Numbered from the stretch's first letter, positions 37,619 through 47,465 are shown. The stretch is DNA of 64,000 nucleotides from Erysipelotrichaceae bacterium (GCA_022772735.1 JALEZD010000018.1:124001-188000), one strand, 5' to 3'. Made by a program: numbers and translations. The notes: generated from the letters alone by a model not told the origin.

Positions 37619-38185
37619 ATGGAAGAATTATTTAAAACAGTTAAATTCGGTGGATATGATAAAGAAGAAGTTTTAGAATTTATTAATAATAAATTTGAAC
37701 AGTATGAAAAAAACGAAGAAAAAAATCATACTACTATTTTGGAAAATAAATTAGAAATAGAAACTTTAAAAAATAAATTATTGGATTATGAAGAAAAACT
37801 TGCTTCAACTCTTGTCGAAAATCAAAGACTGGTTGATGTAATAACACATCAAGAAACTCAACTAGTTCAAGAATACTCACAAAGTCAAATAGTAAGCACT
37901 TTAGTAACAGCAAAAAACGTAAGTGAAAAAATCATTAATGATGCAAACTTAAAAGCAGAAGGTCTTATGAGAATCGCAAAATCAGATGCTTATCAAAAAA
38001 TAAAATTTAAAACTGATTCTAATAAAATATTAGAAGATTATGAAATAAGATTTAAAACATTAATGAAAAATATACACACTTTAAGTGAAATAAGTTCAGA
38101 CTTATTATCAACTGTCAAAAACATAGATGATTCACTTAAGGAAATGTCGCAAAATTTACCAATAGAAATCAGAGAAAATGAATAA
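37619..38185 (+). CDS. DivIVA-like coiled-coil protein
   Basis: A 188-residue protein whose N-terminus (TVKFGGYDKEEVLEFINNKFEQYE) is the DivIVA lipid-binding start, followed by long coiled-coil (residues about 25-95, and 100-185). It lacks the longer tail of GpsB and is shorter than typical DivIVA. It likely marks curved membrane at the division site or poles. It overlaps the signal peptidase gene by eight bases, so the two are coupled. GAGG lies ahead of the start. Confidence 0.85.
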   Translation: MEELFKTVKFGGYDKEEVLEFINNKFEQYEKNEEKNHTTILENKLEIETLKNKLLDYEEKLASTLVENQRLVDVITHQETQLVQEYSQSQIVSTLVTAKNVSEKIINDANLKAEGLMRIAKSDAYQKIKFKTDSNKILEDYEIRFKTLMKNIHTLSEISSDLLSTVKNIDDSLKEMSQNLPIEIRENE

Positions 38186-38741
38186 CATCAGAGAAAAAGT
38201 ATATTTAGATTTAAAAGAAATAAAAAGAAAAAAAGAAAGCTATAAAAAATATTCTAGCTCTTTTAAGTCTGCTTTTTCTATAATTTTGCCCTCTTTAATT
38301 TTAATAATTATTTTTCAATTTTTTATTGGAATTGCTAGGGTAAAAGGATCATCAATGAACAATACACTTTATGAAGGAGATTTTGTATTGTTTAACAGGT
38401 TAACCAACAATTACAAATATGAAGATGTTATTGTAGCTAAAAAAAGTGATGAAAATAAATTTATCATAAAAAGAATTATTGGACTACCTAATGACACCAT
38501 AAATATTAAAGATGGTTATGTTATTTTAAACGGAGTGAAAATTTCAGAAAATAAATACACGTTAGATGGTACAACTCAACTTCAAAATAGAACATTTCCA
38601 ATAACTTTAAGTGAAAATGAATATTTTCTACTAGGTGATAATAGAGCTCTTTCTTTAGACAGTAGAAGCATAGAAACAGGAAACATCAAAAAAAATCAAA
38701 TACTTGGAAAAGTATTCTTTATTTCCAGATTATTTAAATAG
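38178..38741 (+). CDS. lepB: Signal peptidase I
   Basis: A 187-residue S26 peptidase. One N-terminal membrane helix (about residues 28-52), then the catalytic Ser in VKGSSMNNTL, the catalytic Lys in IIKRIIGLPNDTI, and GDNRALSLDSR. It releases proteins from the membrane after export. Coupled to the DivIVA-like gene by an eight-base overlap. Confidence 0.94.
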   Translation: MNNIREKVYLDLKEIKRKKESYKKYSSSFKSAFSIILPSLILIIIFQFFIGIARVKGSSMNNTLYEGDFVLFNRLTNNYKYEDVIVAKKSDENKFIIKRIIGLPNDTINIKDGYVILNGVKISENKYTLDGTTQLQNRTFPITLSENEYFLLGDNRALSLDSRSIETGNIKKNQILGKVFFISRLFK

Positions 38742-38762
38742 CCACTTGGCTATTTTTTTATT
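38736..38762 (+). terminator. Terminator after lepB
   Basis: AAATAGCC (38736-38743), loop ACTT, GGCTATTT (38748-38755), then a T run. Confidence 0.85.
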
Positions 38763-38836
38763 CGTGTAAATTTCTTTTATCATTCACTTTATCTTCACTT
38801 TGATTAAATAAACTTGTATCAAGGATGGTGATAAAA

Positions 38837-39868
38837 ATGAAAAACATAGTTTTAATTCCTTCATACAAACCAAATTTAAAGTTAATAAAAACCGTAGAGG
38901 AAATTCAGAATAAATTAAATATAGATATTGTGATTGTCGATGATGGAGGCAAAGAAGAATATCTTGAATATTTTAAAGTATGTCAAATAAAGGGATGTAT
39001 TATATTACATCATGAAGAAAACAAAGGAAAAGGTGCTGCTTTAAAAACAGGTATAAATTTTATAAAAGAAAACTACTCAAATATTGAAAATATCATAACT
39101 GTGGATGCAGATGGTCAACATAGTCCTGATGATATTTTAAAACTCATAAAAAAATCAGAAGATTTTAATGGTCTTATACTAGGTGTAAGAGATTTCAATC
39201 AAAAAAATGTACCTTTAAAAAGTAAAATCGGAAATAAGTTTTCATCAATTTATTTAAAACTTGTTACAAATAAAAATTTAAATGATACACAAACAGGATT
39301 AAGACTAATCCCAAAAAATTTATTTAATCTTGCATTAAATACAAATGGTGAAAGATATGAATACGAAATGAACTTTTTACTAAGTGTGTTGTCAAAAAAT
39401 CATAATTTTTCAACAGTAGAAATACAAACCATATATTATGATAACAATTCACATTCTCATTTTAATGTATTTAGAGATTCATTTTTAATTTACAAATCTT
39501 TTTTTACATATATATTTATTGCAATTTTATCCTTTATTGTAGATATTTCATGGTTTTATTTAATTTATATTTTTTCAAAATCAATCATTTTTTCGACGAT
39601 TTGTGCAAGATTAATTTCTGGAATTTTTAATTATTTATTAAACTCAAAGTTCATTTTTCAAACAAAACAAACTTTAACAAATTTTAAGAGATATTTCATT
39701 TTGTTTTTCACTCAAATGATTTTAAGTGCAATTATTTTAAATAGTTTAAAATACATTCCAATACCAATTTTTATTAACAAAACAATAGTAGACTTATTAC
39801 TATTTATTACAAGTTATTTTATTCAATCCAATTGGGTTTTTAAGAAAGCAGGTGTAAGTTATGAATAA
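38837..39868 (+). CDS. Family 2 glycosyltransferase fused to a GtrA-like membrane domain
   Basis: A 343-residue protein. The N-terminal GT2 domain has VIVDDGGKEEY and TVDADGQHSPDD (the DxD-like metal site), as in dolichol-phosphate mannosyltransferase-type enzymes. The C-terminal part (about 215-343) has four membrane helices of the GtrA type. It would transfer a sugar to a polyprenyl lipid and help flip it. The start chosen (MKNIVLIPSYK) has GGTG at good spacing; an ATG four codons upstream is adjacent to AAGG and less likely. Overlaps the next gene by eight bases. Confidence 0.88.
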   Translation: MKNIVLIPSYKPNLKLIKTVEEIQNKLNIDIVIVDDGGKEEYLEYFKVCQIKGCIILHHEENKGKGAALKTGINFIKENYSNIENIITVDADGQHSPDDILKLIKKSEDFNGLILGVRDFNQKNVPLKSKIGNKFSSIYLKLVTNKNLNDTQTGLRLIPKNLFNLALNTNGERYEYEMNFLLSVLSKNHNFSTVEIQTIYYDNNSHSHFNVFRDSFLIYKSFFTYIFIAILSFIVDISWFYLIYIFSKSIIFSTICARLISGIFNYLLNSKFIFQTKQTLTNFKRYFILFFTQMILSAIILNSLKYIPIPIFINKTIVDLLLFITSYFIQSNWVFKKAGVSYE

Positions 39869-40769
39869 ATGGAAAAAAATAACATTATTTACAAACATAT
39901 TATTAACATTTTCAACAGTTTTTGTTTTATTAGATACCTTTTTAATTCCAAAAACTTATGCACAGGCTGTAAAAGTAGAAAATACAGCTTCTAATACATC
40001 AATAGATACTAGTCAAGAAACAAGCGTAACAGAAAACTCAAATATTGAAAGTACAATAACTGAAACCTCTTATATGGATGATAATATTTCAATAACAATT
40101 AGTACAATAAGAGAGTATGAAACAGATATTTATATTGCAGATGTGGTTGTAAGTGATATAAGTTATTTGCAAACTGCTTTAGCAAATAATCAATATGGAA
40201 GAAATATAAAAGAAACAACTTCAACTATTGCTGAAAATAACAATGCTATACTTGCGATAAATGGTGATTTTTATGGATTTAGAGATTATGGATTTGTGAT
40301 TAGAAATGGGATTTTATATCGTGAAAATGGAAGTGGTGAAGCATTGGTAATTAATAAGGATGGTACATTTAAAATAGTTGATGAATCTTCAACAAGTGCA
40401 ACTGATCTTTTAAACAACAACGCTTGGCAGGCATTATCATTTGGTCCTGGTTTAATTGATAATTCTGAGATTATTGTTGGAGTTAATGAAGAAGTAGGGC
40501 AAGCAATGAATAGTAATCCAAGAACTGCAATCGGTATGATTTCACCTTTACATTATGTATTTATTGTATCAGATGGTAGAACAAGTCAAAGTGAAGGATT
40601 AACTTTGTATGAACTTGCAGAAGTTATGAAAGATTTAGGTGTAAGTGTTGGTTACAATTTAGATGGTGGTGGATCAAGTACAATGTATTTTAATGGAAAT
40701 GTTGTAAATAATCCTGTAAGTAACAGTGGTGAAAGGAAGGTGAGTGACATTGTTTACATTGGATATTAA
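39861..40769 (+). CDS. Phosphodiester glycosidase (NAGPA) family exported protein
   Basis: A 302-residue protein with an N-terminal membrane/signal segment (about residues 8-30), a Thr/Ser-rich linker, then a NAGPA domain: LAINGDFYGFRDYG, FGPGLIDN and the closing VGYNLDGGGSSTMYFNG. Members cleave GlcNAc-phosphodiester links in cell-surface polymers. Coupled to the glycosyltransferase gene, so the pair may build or trim an envelope glycopolymer. Confidence 0.9.
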   Translation: MNKWKKITLFTNILLTFSTVFVLLDTFLIPKTYAQAVKVENTASNTSIDTSQETSVTENSNIESTITETSYMDDNISITISTIREYETDIYIADVVVSDISYLQTALANNQYGRNIKETTSTIAENNNAILAINGDFYGFRDYGFVIRNGILYRENGSGEALVINKDGTFKIVDESSTSATDLLNNNAWQALSFGPGLIDNSEIIVGVNEEVGQAMNSNPRTAIGMISPLHYVFIVSDGRTSQSEGLTLYELAEVMKDLGVSVGYNLDGGGSSTMYFNGNVVNNPVSNSGERKVSDIVYIGY

Positions 40770-41124
40770 TAAAAGAATATTTAAATTTTTACTCTTATCA
40801 ATTTTCTGTTTTATTTTCACAACAGTTTATAACAAATTTGGTCATGGTGTATATTCTGTATACATGAATACATTATTTATTTGGCCATTGATTGCAGCTA
40901 TAACATATACAACTTTAAAGGTTATAGATAAAGGTAACAATAAATTAGGTATATATCTTTTTAATACAAGTATTGTAGTAATGATTTATGGCAGTTTACT
41001 AGTAGGTATTTTTGAAATTGCCGGAACTGCTTCTATATATACAAATATATACTTTATTCTTGGAGCAATATTATTTGTTGTTGGATTTATAATATTAATC
41101 ATCTCAAAGAAAAATCATAAATAG
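40744..41124 (+). CDS. Small four-helix membrane protein
   Basis: A 126-residue protein with four hydrophobic helices (about residues 13-28, 41-57, 68-90 and 99-119). It starts at GTG, behind a strong GGAAGGTGA site, and overlaps the previous gene by 26 bases. It ends at a long terminator. No family is recognised; by position it belongs to the glycosyltransferase-NAGPA unit. Confidence 0.7.
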   Translation: MTLFTLDINKRIFKFLLLSIFCFIFTTVYNKFGHGVYSVYMNTLFIWPLIAAITYTTLKVIDKGNNKLGIYLFNTSIVVMIYGSLLVGIFEIAGTASIYTNIYFILGAILFVVGFIILIISKKNHK

Positions 41125-41188
41125 AAAAAGGTGTTAATCTACATAAATAAACATATATTGTTTGATTTATAAGATTTAACACCTTTTT
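41124..41188. terminator. Bidirectional terminator
   Basis: AAAAAGGTGTTAATCT (41125-41140) pairs with AGATTTAACACCTTTTT (41172-41188) with one bulge. It separates convergent genes. Confidence 0.85.
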
Positions 41189-41522
41189 ACTTTTCATACC
41201 TTCTCATCAGTTCTATAAACTTTTCTAAAAATGTTTCTTCTCCAATAGGTAAAATTTTGAACAAACCATTACCAGCACCTGATGTTATAACTGAAACAAA
41301 TAATTTATCATTTTTTCCAATTACAGTTAAATTCATACTTAATCTGTTACTATTAAAAGCTGAATATCTTTCGAAAACCCTAACTGCAACCTTTAAATCA
41401 CCATCTTGAAAATTACTTCCATCTTCTAATGTAGCTGTAAAACTTCCATTTAAAATTCCTTCTTCAATATAATTTAAAAACAATTCAAAGTTTTCACATA
41501 CTTCACACTCAAATTTTGCCAT
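41187..41522 (-). CDS. DUF6054 family protein
   Basis: A 111-residue protein with two N-terminal cysteines (CEVCENFELF), ILNGSFTATLEDGS, VAVRVFERYSAFNSNRLSMNLTV and ITSGAGNG, matching small cytosolic DUF6054 proteins of Firmicutes. Function unknown. It begins one base after sbcC ends, so it is co-transcribed with sbcDC. Confidence 0.75.
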   Translation of the reverse strand: MAKFECEVCENFELFLNYIEEGILNGSFTATLEDGSNFQDGDLKVAVRVFERYSAFNSNRLSMNLTVIGKNDKLFVSVITSGAGNGLFKILPIGEETFLEKFIELMRRYEK

Positions 41523-41523
41523 T

Positions 41524-44094
41524 TTAATCTCCTTTTAAAGTAATTTTACTTCCATTTATTCCCTTTGTAATTAATATTTTATTATTTATTCTGTTTTTCA
41601 GGCTTTCTACATGGCTGATTATACCTATTAAAATTTTACTGTCACTTAAACTATTTAAAAGATTTATTGCCTGATTTAAAGAATCTTCATCAAGTGTTCC
41701 AAAACCTTCATCAATAAACATAGATTCAATTCTAATTTGTCCACTGTTTGATTGAACAATATCTGATAATCCAAGCGCAAGTGATAAAGAGGCTATAAAA
41801 GTTTCTCCACCAGACATCGTATTTACATCTCTATAATAACCCGTATTTTTATCTAAAACTTCTAAATCCAAACCAGTTTGCGACTTTTTATTATTAAAAT
41901 CATCTTTACATCTTAAAACAAACATATCTTTTGATAATTTTTTAAGTCGTTTATTCGCCGCAAAAACAACTTGTTTAAAATAATGTCTTTGAACATATGT
42001 TTCTAGTGTTATTTTTATTGAGTTTTGTTTTTGACCATTCACAACATTACTAAGTTCTATAATTAAATTCCAATCATCTTTTTTCAAATTATATTTTTTT
42101 AAAATTTTCAATAGTTCACTAATATAATTGTTGTTAGTTTCAAATTCATGATTTTTATTTATTAATAAATTATTCTTTTCATCAAAAATATTATTTAAAT
42201 TTTTAGCTTGTTCCTCTAACTGATTAATGTTTTCAAATTTAAAACCTTTTATTTGTTCATTTAATGACTTTGTTGTACTTTTAACACTAATATATTCCAA
42301 TTCAAAATCTTTAATTTGTTTCTCTAATTTTGCTATTTCTAATTTATCGAGAATATGGTTTTTATAATTTGATGAATCTTCAAAATTATATTCAATTAGT
42401 TTTTCTTTAAATTTAGTATCTAAAACATCAATTTTATTTAAAATATTTTTTAAGTTTATTTCTGTATTTTGAATACTACTTTTATTAACTAAAAGTTTAT
42501 TATTTAATGTATTGTACAAATTTTCAATTTGATTTATTTTAATATTTAACTCATTTATCTCTTTGGTTAAAATATTACTTTTTATTACTACATCATCAAA
42601 ACTATTTCCTGAAAACTTTTTAAGTATATCTTCTTTTTTTACTCTATATCCTTCAAGCTTTAATAATTCAGCATTCAACTTGCTTTCAATATTCTTCACT
42701 TCATCTTCTAATGATTCTACTTTTTCCATACTTACTACATCATTTATAATCGTTGCTACTTTAGGATGATGAATTGAGCCACAGACAGGACACTCCTCTC
42801 CATCTTTTAGTGTTTTTGCGATTATTCCCGCTTGATTTTTAAAAAATATATCTTTTAATTCAATTAATGCAATTTCTTTTTCCTTTTTTAAAGATATAGT
42901 TGTATTCAAATTATTTTTAATAATTTCAACTTTGTTATCTATATCTTTAAAGTCATCAATTAGTAAAGTTAATTCTTTAAAGTATAACTCTTCTTTTTGT
43001 TTATCAACTAATTGCTTTTTTATATTATCTATTGATAAAAAACTTTTTTCTACTTCTTTAAAATCATTATTCAAATTATTGTTTTCACTAACTAATTTTA
43101 ATAAATTTTCTTCCAATCCACTTTTTTCATTAGTCAATGTATGTATTTGTTTATCGATATATAAAATTTCATCAGCCCATTTACCTTTTATAACTTTATC
43201 ATTTAAGTCATCATAAAATGGTTTTTCTTCTTCTAATTTTAAAAGTTTATTTGTATTTTCTTCAAACTTTTTTAATAAATCGTTTTTATAAATGGTTTCT
43301 TTAATGTTTCTTTGTATTACATCTCTTTTATTTAAAATTTCATTCAATTCGTTTTTTGTTTCTAAGATAGTTTGTTCTAAGATTAGATTACTATTTTTTA
43401 AATTATCAATAACATTTTCAATATTAGCCATTGATATATTTTCAACATTTAATTTTGCAGATAGATTATTCAATTCTTTTCTTAAGTCATCATAAAAATC
43501 ATTTAATTCCTTTGATTTTAATTTTAGTGAATCTTGTATCTTTGAAAACAAACTTGTATTAAATATTTTTTTTAGCAATTCGCTTCTATCTTTACTATTG
43601 GAATTCAAAATTTTCATGAAATCATTTTGTGCAATCATAACTGTTTGTGAAAATTGTTCTTTATCTAAACCAATTATTTCAAAAATTTTATTATTTACTT
43701 CTGATACTCCTTCAAAAACTTGATTGTTTGTGAGATTGTACAGGATTGCTTTTGCACTAATTGTTATTAATCCATCACCCTTTTTTTTAAATCTTTCTTG
43801 CTCAGGATATCTTATTATTTTATACAAACATTCTTTATGAAAAAAACTAAACTCAACAAATGTTTCATCATACTTCGATGAATAATCACTTCTATAAGAT
43901 TTTGATGTTCTTTTCTTATTACCTAAACTACCTTCACCATATAGTGCAAATGAAATAGCATCAAAAATCGTTGTTTTTCCAGAACCTGTGTCACCAGAAA
44001 TAAGAAAAATTCCACTATCAAAAATAGAAAAATCAACTTCTTCTGTTTTCGCATATGGGCCAAATGCATTCATTACTAATTTTTGAGGTTTCAT
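41524..44094 (-). CDS. sbcC: Exonuclease SbcC subunit
   Basis: An 856-residue SMC-like ATPase, shorter than the roughly 1000-residue E. coli protein. N-terminal Walker A SGDTGSGKTTIFDAI (about 32-46), QNDFMKIL Q-loop, long coiled-coil arms with the zinc hook CPVCGSIHHP near residue 440, and the C-terminal signature TMSGGETFIASLSLALGLSD, followed by Walker B ESMFIDEGFGTLD. With SbcD it opens DNA ends and cuts hairpins. Overlaps sbcD by one base. Confidence 0.95.
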   Translation of the reverse strand: MKPQKLVMNAFGPYAKTEEVDFSIFDSGIFLISGDTGSGKTTIFDAISFALYGEGSLGNKKRTSKSYRSDYSSKYDETFVEFSFFHKECLYKIIRYPEQERFKKKGDGLITISAKAILYNLTNNQVFEGVSEVNNKIFEIIGLDKEQFSQTVMIAQNDFMKILNSNSKDRSELLKKIFNTSLFSKIQDSLKLKSKELNDFYDDLRKELNNLSAKLNVENISMANIENVIDNLKNSNLILEQTILETKNELNEILNKRDVIQRNIKETIYKNDLLKKFEENTNKLLKLEEEKPFYDDLNDKVIKGKWADEILYIDKQIHTLTNEKSGLEENLLKLVSENNNLNNDFKEVEKSFLSIDNIKKQLVDKQKEELYFKELTLLIDDFKDIDNKVEIIKNNLNTTISLKKEKEIALIELKDIFFKNQAGIIAKTLKDGEECPVCGSIHHPKVATIINDVVSMEKVESLEDEVKNIESKLNAELLKLEGYRVKKEDILKKFSGNSFDDVVIKSNILTKEINELNIKINQIENLYNTLNNKLLVNKSSIQNTEINLKNILNKIDVLDTKFKEKLIEYNFEDSSNYKNHILDKLEIAKLEKQIKDFELEYISVKSTTKSLNEQIKGFKFENINQLEEQAKNLNNIFDEKNNLLINKNHEFETNNNYISELLKILKKYNLKKDDWNLIIELSNVVNGQKQNSIKITLETYVQRHYFKQVVFAANKRLKKLSKDMFVLRCKDDFNNKKSQTGLDLEVLDKNTGYYRDVNTMSGGETFIASLSLALGLSDIVQSNSGQIRIESMFIDEGFGTLDEDSLNQAINLLNSLSDSKILIGIISHVESLKNRINNKILITKGINGSKITLKGD

Positions 44095-45197
44095 TACTCT
44101 TCCTCCAATATTTTGTTAATAATTTTCAAGCTCTCTTCACTAGGTTCAATACCATTATTTTGAACTTTATAAAATTCTGAAAATAACTCTAATGGTGACA
44201 GTTTATTAAAATCTTCTAAATTATTTATCTCATAATTTATATTGCTTTTATTATTTATAATTTGAAATTTAATCATATTTGGAAATACTGTTAATAAATT
44301 AATTCTTGCATCAACAATATACTCATCATCAAGCAAAATAATACTTACATAGTCTTCTGTATACTTAAAATTAATTAGTTCATCATATCTCCCTTTAATT
44401 TCTTTTAAATCATGTAAATATTTAACAGGTATTAGTTCTATTTTTATATCATTTTTATGTTTTATATCAATTGTTGTTATGGATTTTTTCTGATTCACTT
44501 CTGAAAGGCTATATTTTATTAATGTTCCACAATATCTAATATTTTCTTTTTTTACATATTGAGGGGAATGTAAATGCCCTAATGCAACATAATCAAAATC
44601 TTTGAAGACCACATGACTTATACCATCTAATCCTCCTATTATTACTTCTTCTGAATCAGATGTTATTGCACCATTTACATATTGATGTGCGATTAAAATA
44701 TTTCTTTCATTTTTATTAATTTTATTTTCAAACAAATATTTTATTGCTTCATCATAGTTTTTTATATTTTCATTAGACAAATTTTTAAAGGTTGAAATTT
44801 TAAAAAAAGGTAAAAGATAAAAGTTAATATTTCCAAATTCATCTTGTAAAGTTATTTTTTCAATATTTAGTGAAAATTGTTTGCTTATAAATATATTAGA
44901 TGTTCTTAAAAATGAAGATAAATATTCTAGTCTTATTGATGAATCATGATTCCCACTAATTATAAATGTTACTATATTTTTTAGTGACAAATCATTTATA
45001 AAATCATTGAATAAATTTAGTGATTCTTGTGATGGATTACTTTTATCATAAATATCACCTGCAATAATCAAAACCTCTATATTATTTTTATCAATTTCAT
45101 TTAAAACTTGATTTAAAACATACTTTTGATCTTCAATCAAACTTATATCACTAATTGTTTTTCCAATATGTAAATCAGATATATGCATTATTTTCAT
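44094..45197 (-). CDS. sbcD: Exonuclease SbcD subunit
   Basis: A 367-residue metallophosphoesterase nuclease. Motifs: ISDLHIGKT, IAGDIYDKSNPSQE, ISGNHDSS, then HQYVNG and LGHLHSPQ, which bind the manganese pair. C-terminal capping domain follows from about 270. It works with SbcC, which overlaps it by one base. Confidence 0.95.
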   Translation of the reverse strand: MKIMHISDLHIGKTISDISLIEDQKYVLNQVLNEIDKNNIEVLIIAGDIYDKSNPSQESLNLFNDFINDLSLKNIVTFIISGNHDSSIRLEYLSSFLRTSNIFISKQFSLNIEKITLQDEFGNINFYLLPFFKISTFKNLSNENIKNYDEAIKYLFENKINKNERNILIAHQYVNGAITSDSEEVIIGGLDGISHVVFKDFDYVALGHLHSPQYVKKENIRYCGTLIKYSLSEVNQKKSITTIDIKHKNDIKIELIPVKYLHDLKEIKGRYDELINFKYTEDYVSIILLDDEYIVDARINLLTVFPNMIKFQIINNKSNINYEINNLEDFNKLSPLELFSEFYKVQNNGIEPSEESLKIINKILEEE

Positions 45198-45210
45198 ACA
45201 ATGTCTCCAA

Positions 45211-45236
45211 AATAAAAAGAAAGATTTCTTTCTTTT
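45211..45236 (-). terminator. Terminator of the MFS gene
   Basis: AAAAGAAAG (45215-45223), ATTT loop, CTTTCTTTT (45228-45236) with a T-rich minus-strand tail, just after the stop at 45235. Confidence 0.75.
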
Positions 45237-46437
45237 ATTTTACCATTTTTTTACTTTGACTTGTAATGTATAAAATTATAAATATATTTATTATATTTAT
45301 TGCAAAAGCAATGATGAATGCTAAATAATATGAACCTGTAAAGTCAAACAAATACCCTACAAGTGAAAGTGATACAGCGTTTCCTAATATTCCTGAAAAA
45401 GAAACTACTGGAAATACTTTTAAATAGTTTTCACTTGTGAAAAATTGTGTTGAAAGTAATGAAGAACCAACTGCGGCAATCGCATAAACTGAGCCTAGTA
45501 AAAATGCTCCAATATAGTATTGTTTAAATACAACTATAAAAATAATTGATAGTGCATTTATTATAATAAATGTAATAACTGATTTTATTGTTCCAATCAT
45601 ATCATTTAAAAAGCCTATAATAACTTTAAATACAATATTGCCAATCATAGTAAATGAAAGCATTTTTGCACCAATTTCTGGTAGTAAATTTATTGATGTT
45701 GTATACCCAATAAAGTGTTGAGGTAGTCCAGTTATTGTTGAACAAATAAATGAAAATATAAAAAACAAAATAAATAATAAATTAAAATAATTGAATTCTG
45801 AGTTTGAATGCACAACTTCAATTTTTTCATTATCATACCCAAAAGCTAAAAGATTTTCATCTTTTGGATTTATGGAAAAAGGAATGATAATTGAAGGAAT
45901 ACATAAAACAAACATAATTATTCCTTTAATTATATATGTATTTTGCCATCCATAATCAATTATAAACTTAGATAGTATTGGTGAGAAAATTGCACCAAGT
46001 AGACCACTAAATCCAAACGCAACACTTAAAGCTATACCTCTATATTTATAAAACCAGTTATTAATGACAAAACTAACAGGGACAGTTCCACAAAAACTAG
46101 AAAAAATACCTCTTAAAAATCCTAATAAATAAAATACATACAAGCTATTAGAAAATCCCATTATTATGGTTGTGAGTGATAATCCTATCATTCCAACTGC
46201 AAATAATGATTTTATAGAGTATTTTTCAAGAATTTTAGGAATAAATAATGAGAAAGTTGCAGTGGTTATTAACTGAATTGTTGTGTGTGCCGCAAAGCTT
46301 CCATTTAAAACATTTAAACTTTTTGAGACACTTGGATAAAAAACTCCAACAGAATTAATTGCTAGACCAACACTGGCACCAATTAATAAACATTGTATAA
46401 TCAAAATCAGAATATGTTTATATGATTTATTTTTCAT
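45235..46437 (-). CDS. MFS transporter
   Basis: A 400-residue major facilitator with about 12 membrane helices. FLRGIFSSFCGTVPVSFVINNWFYKYRG and AFGFSGLLGAIFSP after the fourth and fifth helices match the OFA/monocarboxylate-type transporters, as does NDMIGTIKSV after helix 8. The substrate is unknown. It stands alone, divergent from thyA, with a perfect palindrome upstream. Confidence 0.85.
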   Translation of the reverse strand: MKNKSYKHILILIIQCLLIGASVGLAINSVGVFYPSVSKSLNVLNGSFAAHTTIQLITTATFSLFIPKILEKYSIKSLFAVGMIGLSLTTIIMGFSNSLYVFYLLGFLRGIFSSFCGTVPVSFVINNWFYKYRGIALSVAFGFSGLLGAIFSPILSKFIIDYGWQNTYIIKGIIMFVLCIPSIIIPFSINPKDENLLAFGYDNEKIEVVHSNSEFNYFNLLFILFFIFSFICSTITGLPQHFIGYTTSINLLPEIGAKMLSFTMIGNIVFKVIIGFLNDMIGTIKSVITFIIINALSIIFIVVFKQYYIGAFLLGSVYAIAAVGSSLLSTQFFTSENYLKVFPVVSFSGILGNAVSLSLVGYLFDFTGSYYLAFIIAFAINIINIFIILYITSQSKKMVK

Positions 46438-46448
46438 TTATTTCTCCT

Positions 46449-46470
46449 TTTATACTTTTAAAAGTATAAA
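46449..46470. promoter_or_regulatory. 22-bp palindrome upstream of the MFS gene
   Basis: TTTATACTTTTAAAAGTATAAA overall, perfect symmetry, ending 12 bases before the MFS start codon. Candidate operator or leader hairpin of the MFS gene. Confidence 0.45.
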
Positions 46471-46489
46471 CTAATAGGTATGAAAAGAA

Positions 46490-46518
46490 TTACCAAAATG
46501 TGGAAAAAAATGTATAAT
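46490..46518 (+). promoter_or_regulatory. Promoter of thyA-folA
   Basis: TTACCA (46490-46495), 17-base spacer, TATAAT (46513-46518), followed by AAAGGAGG and the thyA start at 46556. The -35 is weak. Confidence 0.6.
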
Positions 46519-46555
46519 ATTTACTAGTAATTTTATTTATAAAAGGAGGCAAAAT

Positions 46556-47455
46556 ATGGGAAAATGGGATAAAGATTATATTGAACTTTGTGAAAAAATA
46601 CTTAATGAAGGATATGAAGTTGTTAATAGAACTGGAATAAATTCAATTAAAATTCCATCTCATCATTTTAAATTTGATTTATCTAAGGAATTTCCTATTT
46701 TGACAAGTAAACAATTATTTATTAGGCAGGCTGTTTTGGAAATGCTTTGGATATATCAAGCACAATCTAATGATGTTAGATGGTTAAAAGATAGAAATGT
46801 TAACATTTGGAATGAGTGGGAAATTGACGAAAATGGTTTCTGGAATGCTGAACAAATGGTACTAGAGGATAATAAATTTGTAAAAAAATCAATTAAAAAA
46901 GACTTTGGAAAAGATTTTGCACATACAATTGGTACTGCATATGGATATATAGTAAATAAATTTCAAATGACACAAAATTTAATAAAAACACTAAAAACTA
47001 ATAAAAATGATAGAAGAATGATTATGAGTCTTTGGCAAAATGATTATTTAGATACTGCAGTTTTGCCTTCGTGTGTTTGGTCTAGTGAGTGGGATGTTAC
47101 TGATGGGAAATTGAATTTATGGGTTCATCAAAGAAGTTGTGATGTACCATTGGGTTTACCTTTTAATGTTACTCAGTATGCCGTTTTACTGAGCATGATT
47201 GCACAGGTTTGCAACTTGGATGTTGGGACTATCGATTGGAGTATTAAAGATGCGCATATATATGTGAATCAGGTTGATGGTATTAAAGAACAAATTAAAA
47301 GATTCAAGGAGAATCCAAATATCGAAGCTCCTAAATTATGGTTAAATCCTGAAGTTAATGATTTTTTTAAATTTGACAATAGTAAAGAGTGTAAAGATGT
47401 AAAACTTATTGATTACAAACATCTTGGAAAAATAAGTTTTATGATTGCACAGTAG
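46556..47455 (+). CDS. thyA: Thymidylate synthase
   Basis: A 299-residue ThyA that methylates dUMP with methylene-tetrahydrofolate. The catalytic Cys lies in VLPSCVWSSEW, followed by HQRSCDVPLGLPFNVTQYA and the DAHIYVNQ motif. The insertion in the small domain (NGFWNAEQMVLEDNKFVKK) is of the longer bacterial type. Folate chemistry is completed by the folA gene 10 bases downstream. Confidence 0.96.
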   Translation: MGKWDKDYIELCEKILNEGYEVVNRTGINSIKIPSHHFKFDLSKEFPILTSKQLFIRQAVLEMLWIYQAQSNDVRWLKDRNVNIWNEWEIDENGFWNAEQMVLEDNKFVKKSIKKDFGKDFAHTIGTAYGYIVNKFQMTQNLIKTLKTNKNDRRMIMSLWQNDYLDTAVLPSCVWSSEWDVTDGKLNLWVHQRSCDVPLGLPFNVTQYAVLLSMIAQVCNLDVGTIDWSIKDAHIYVNQVDGIKEQIKRFKENPNIEAPKLWLNPEVNDFFKFDNSKECKDVKLIDYKHLGKISFMIAQ

Positions 47456-47465
47456 AGGTATATTT

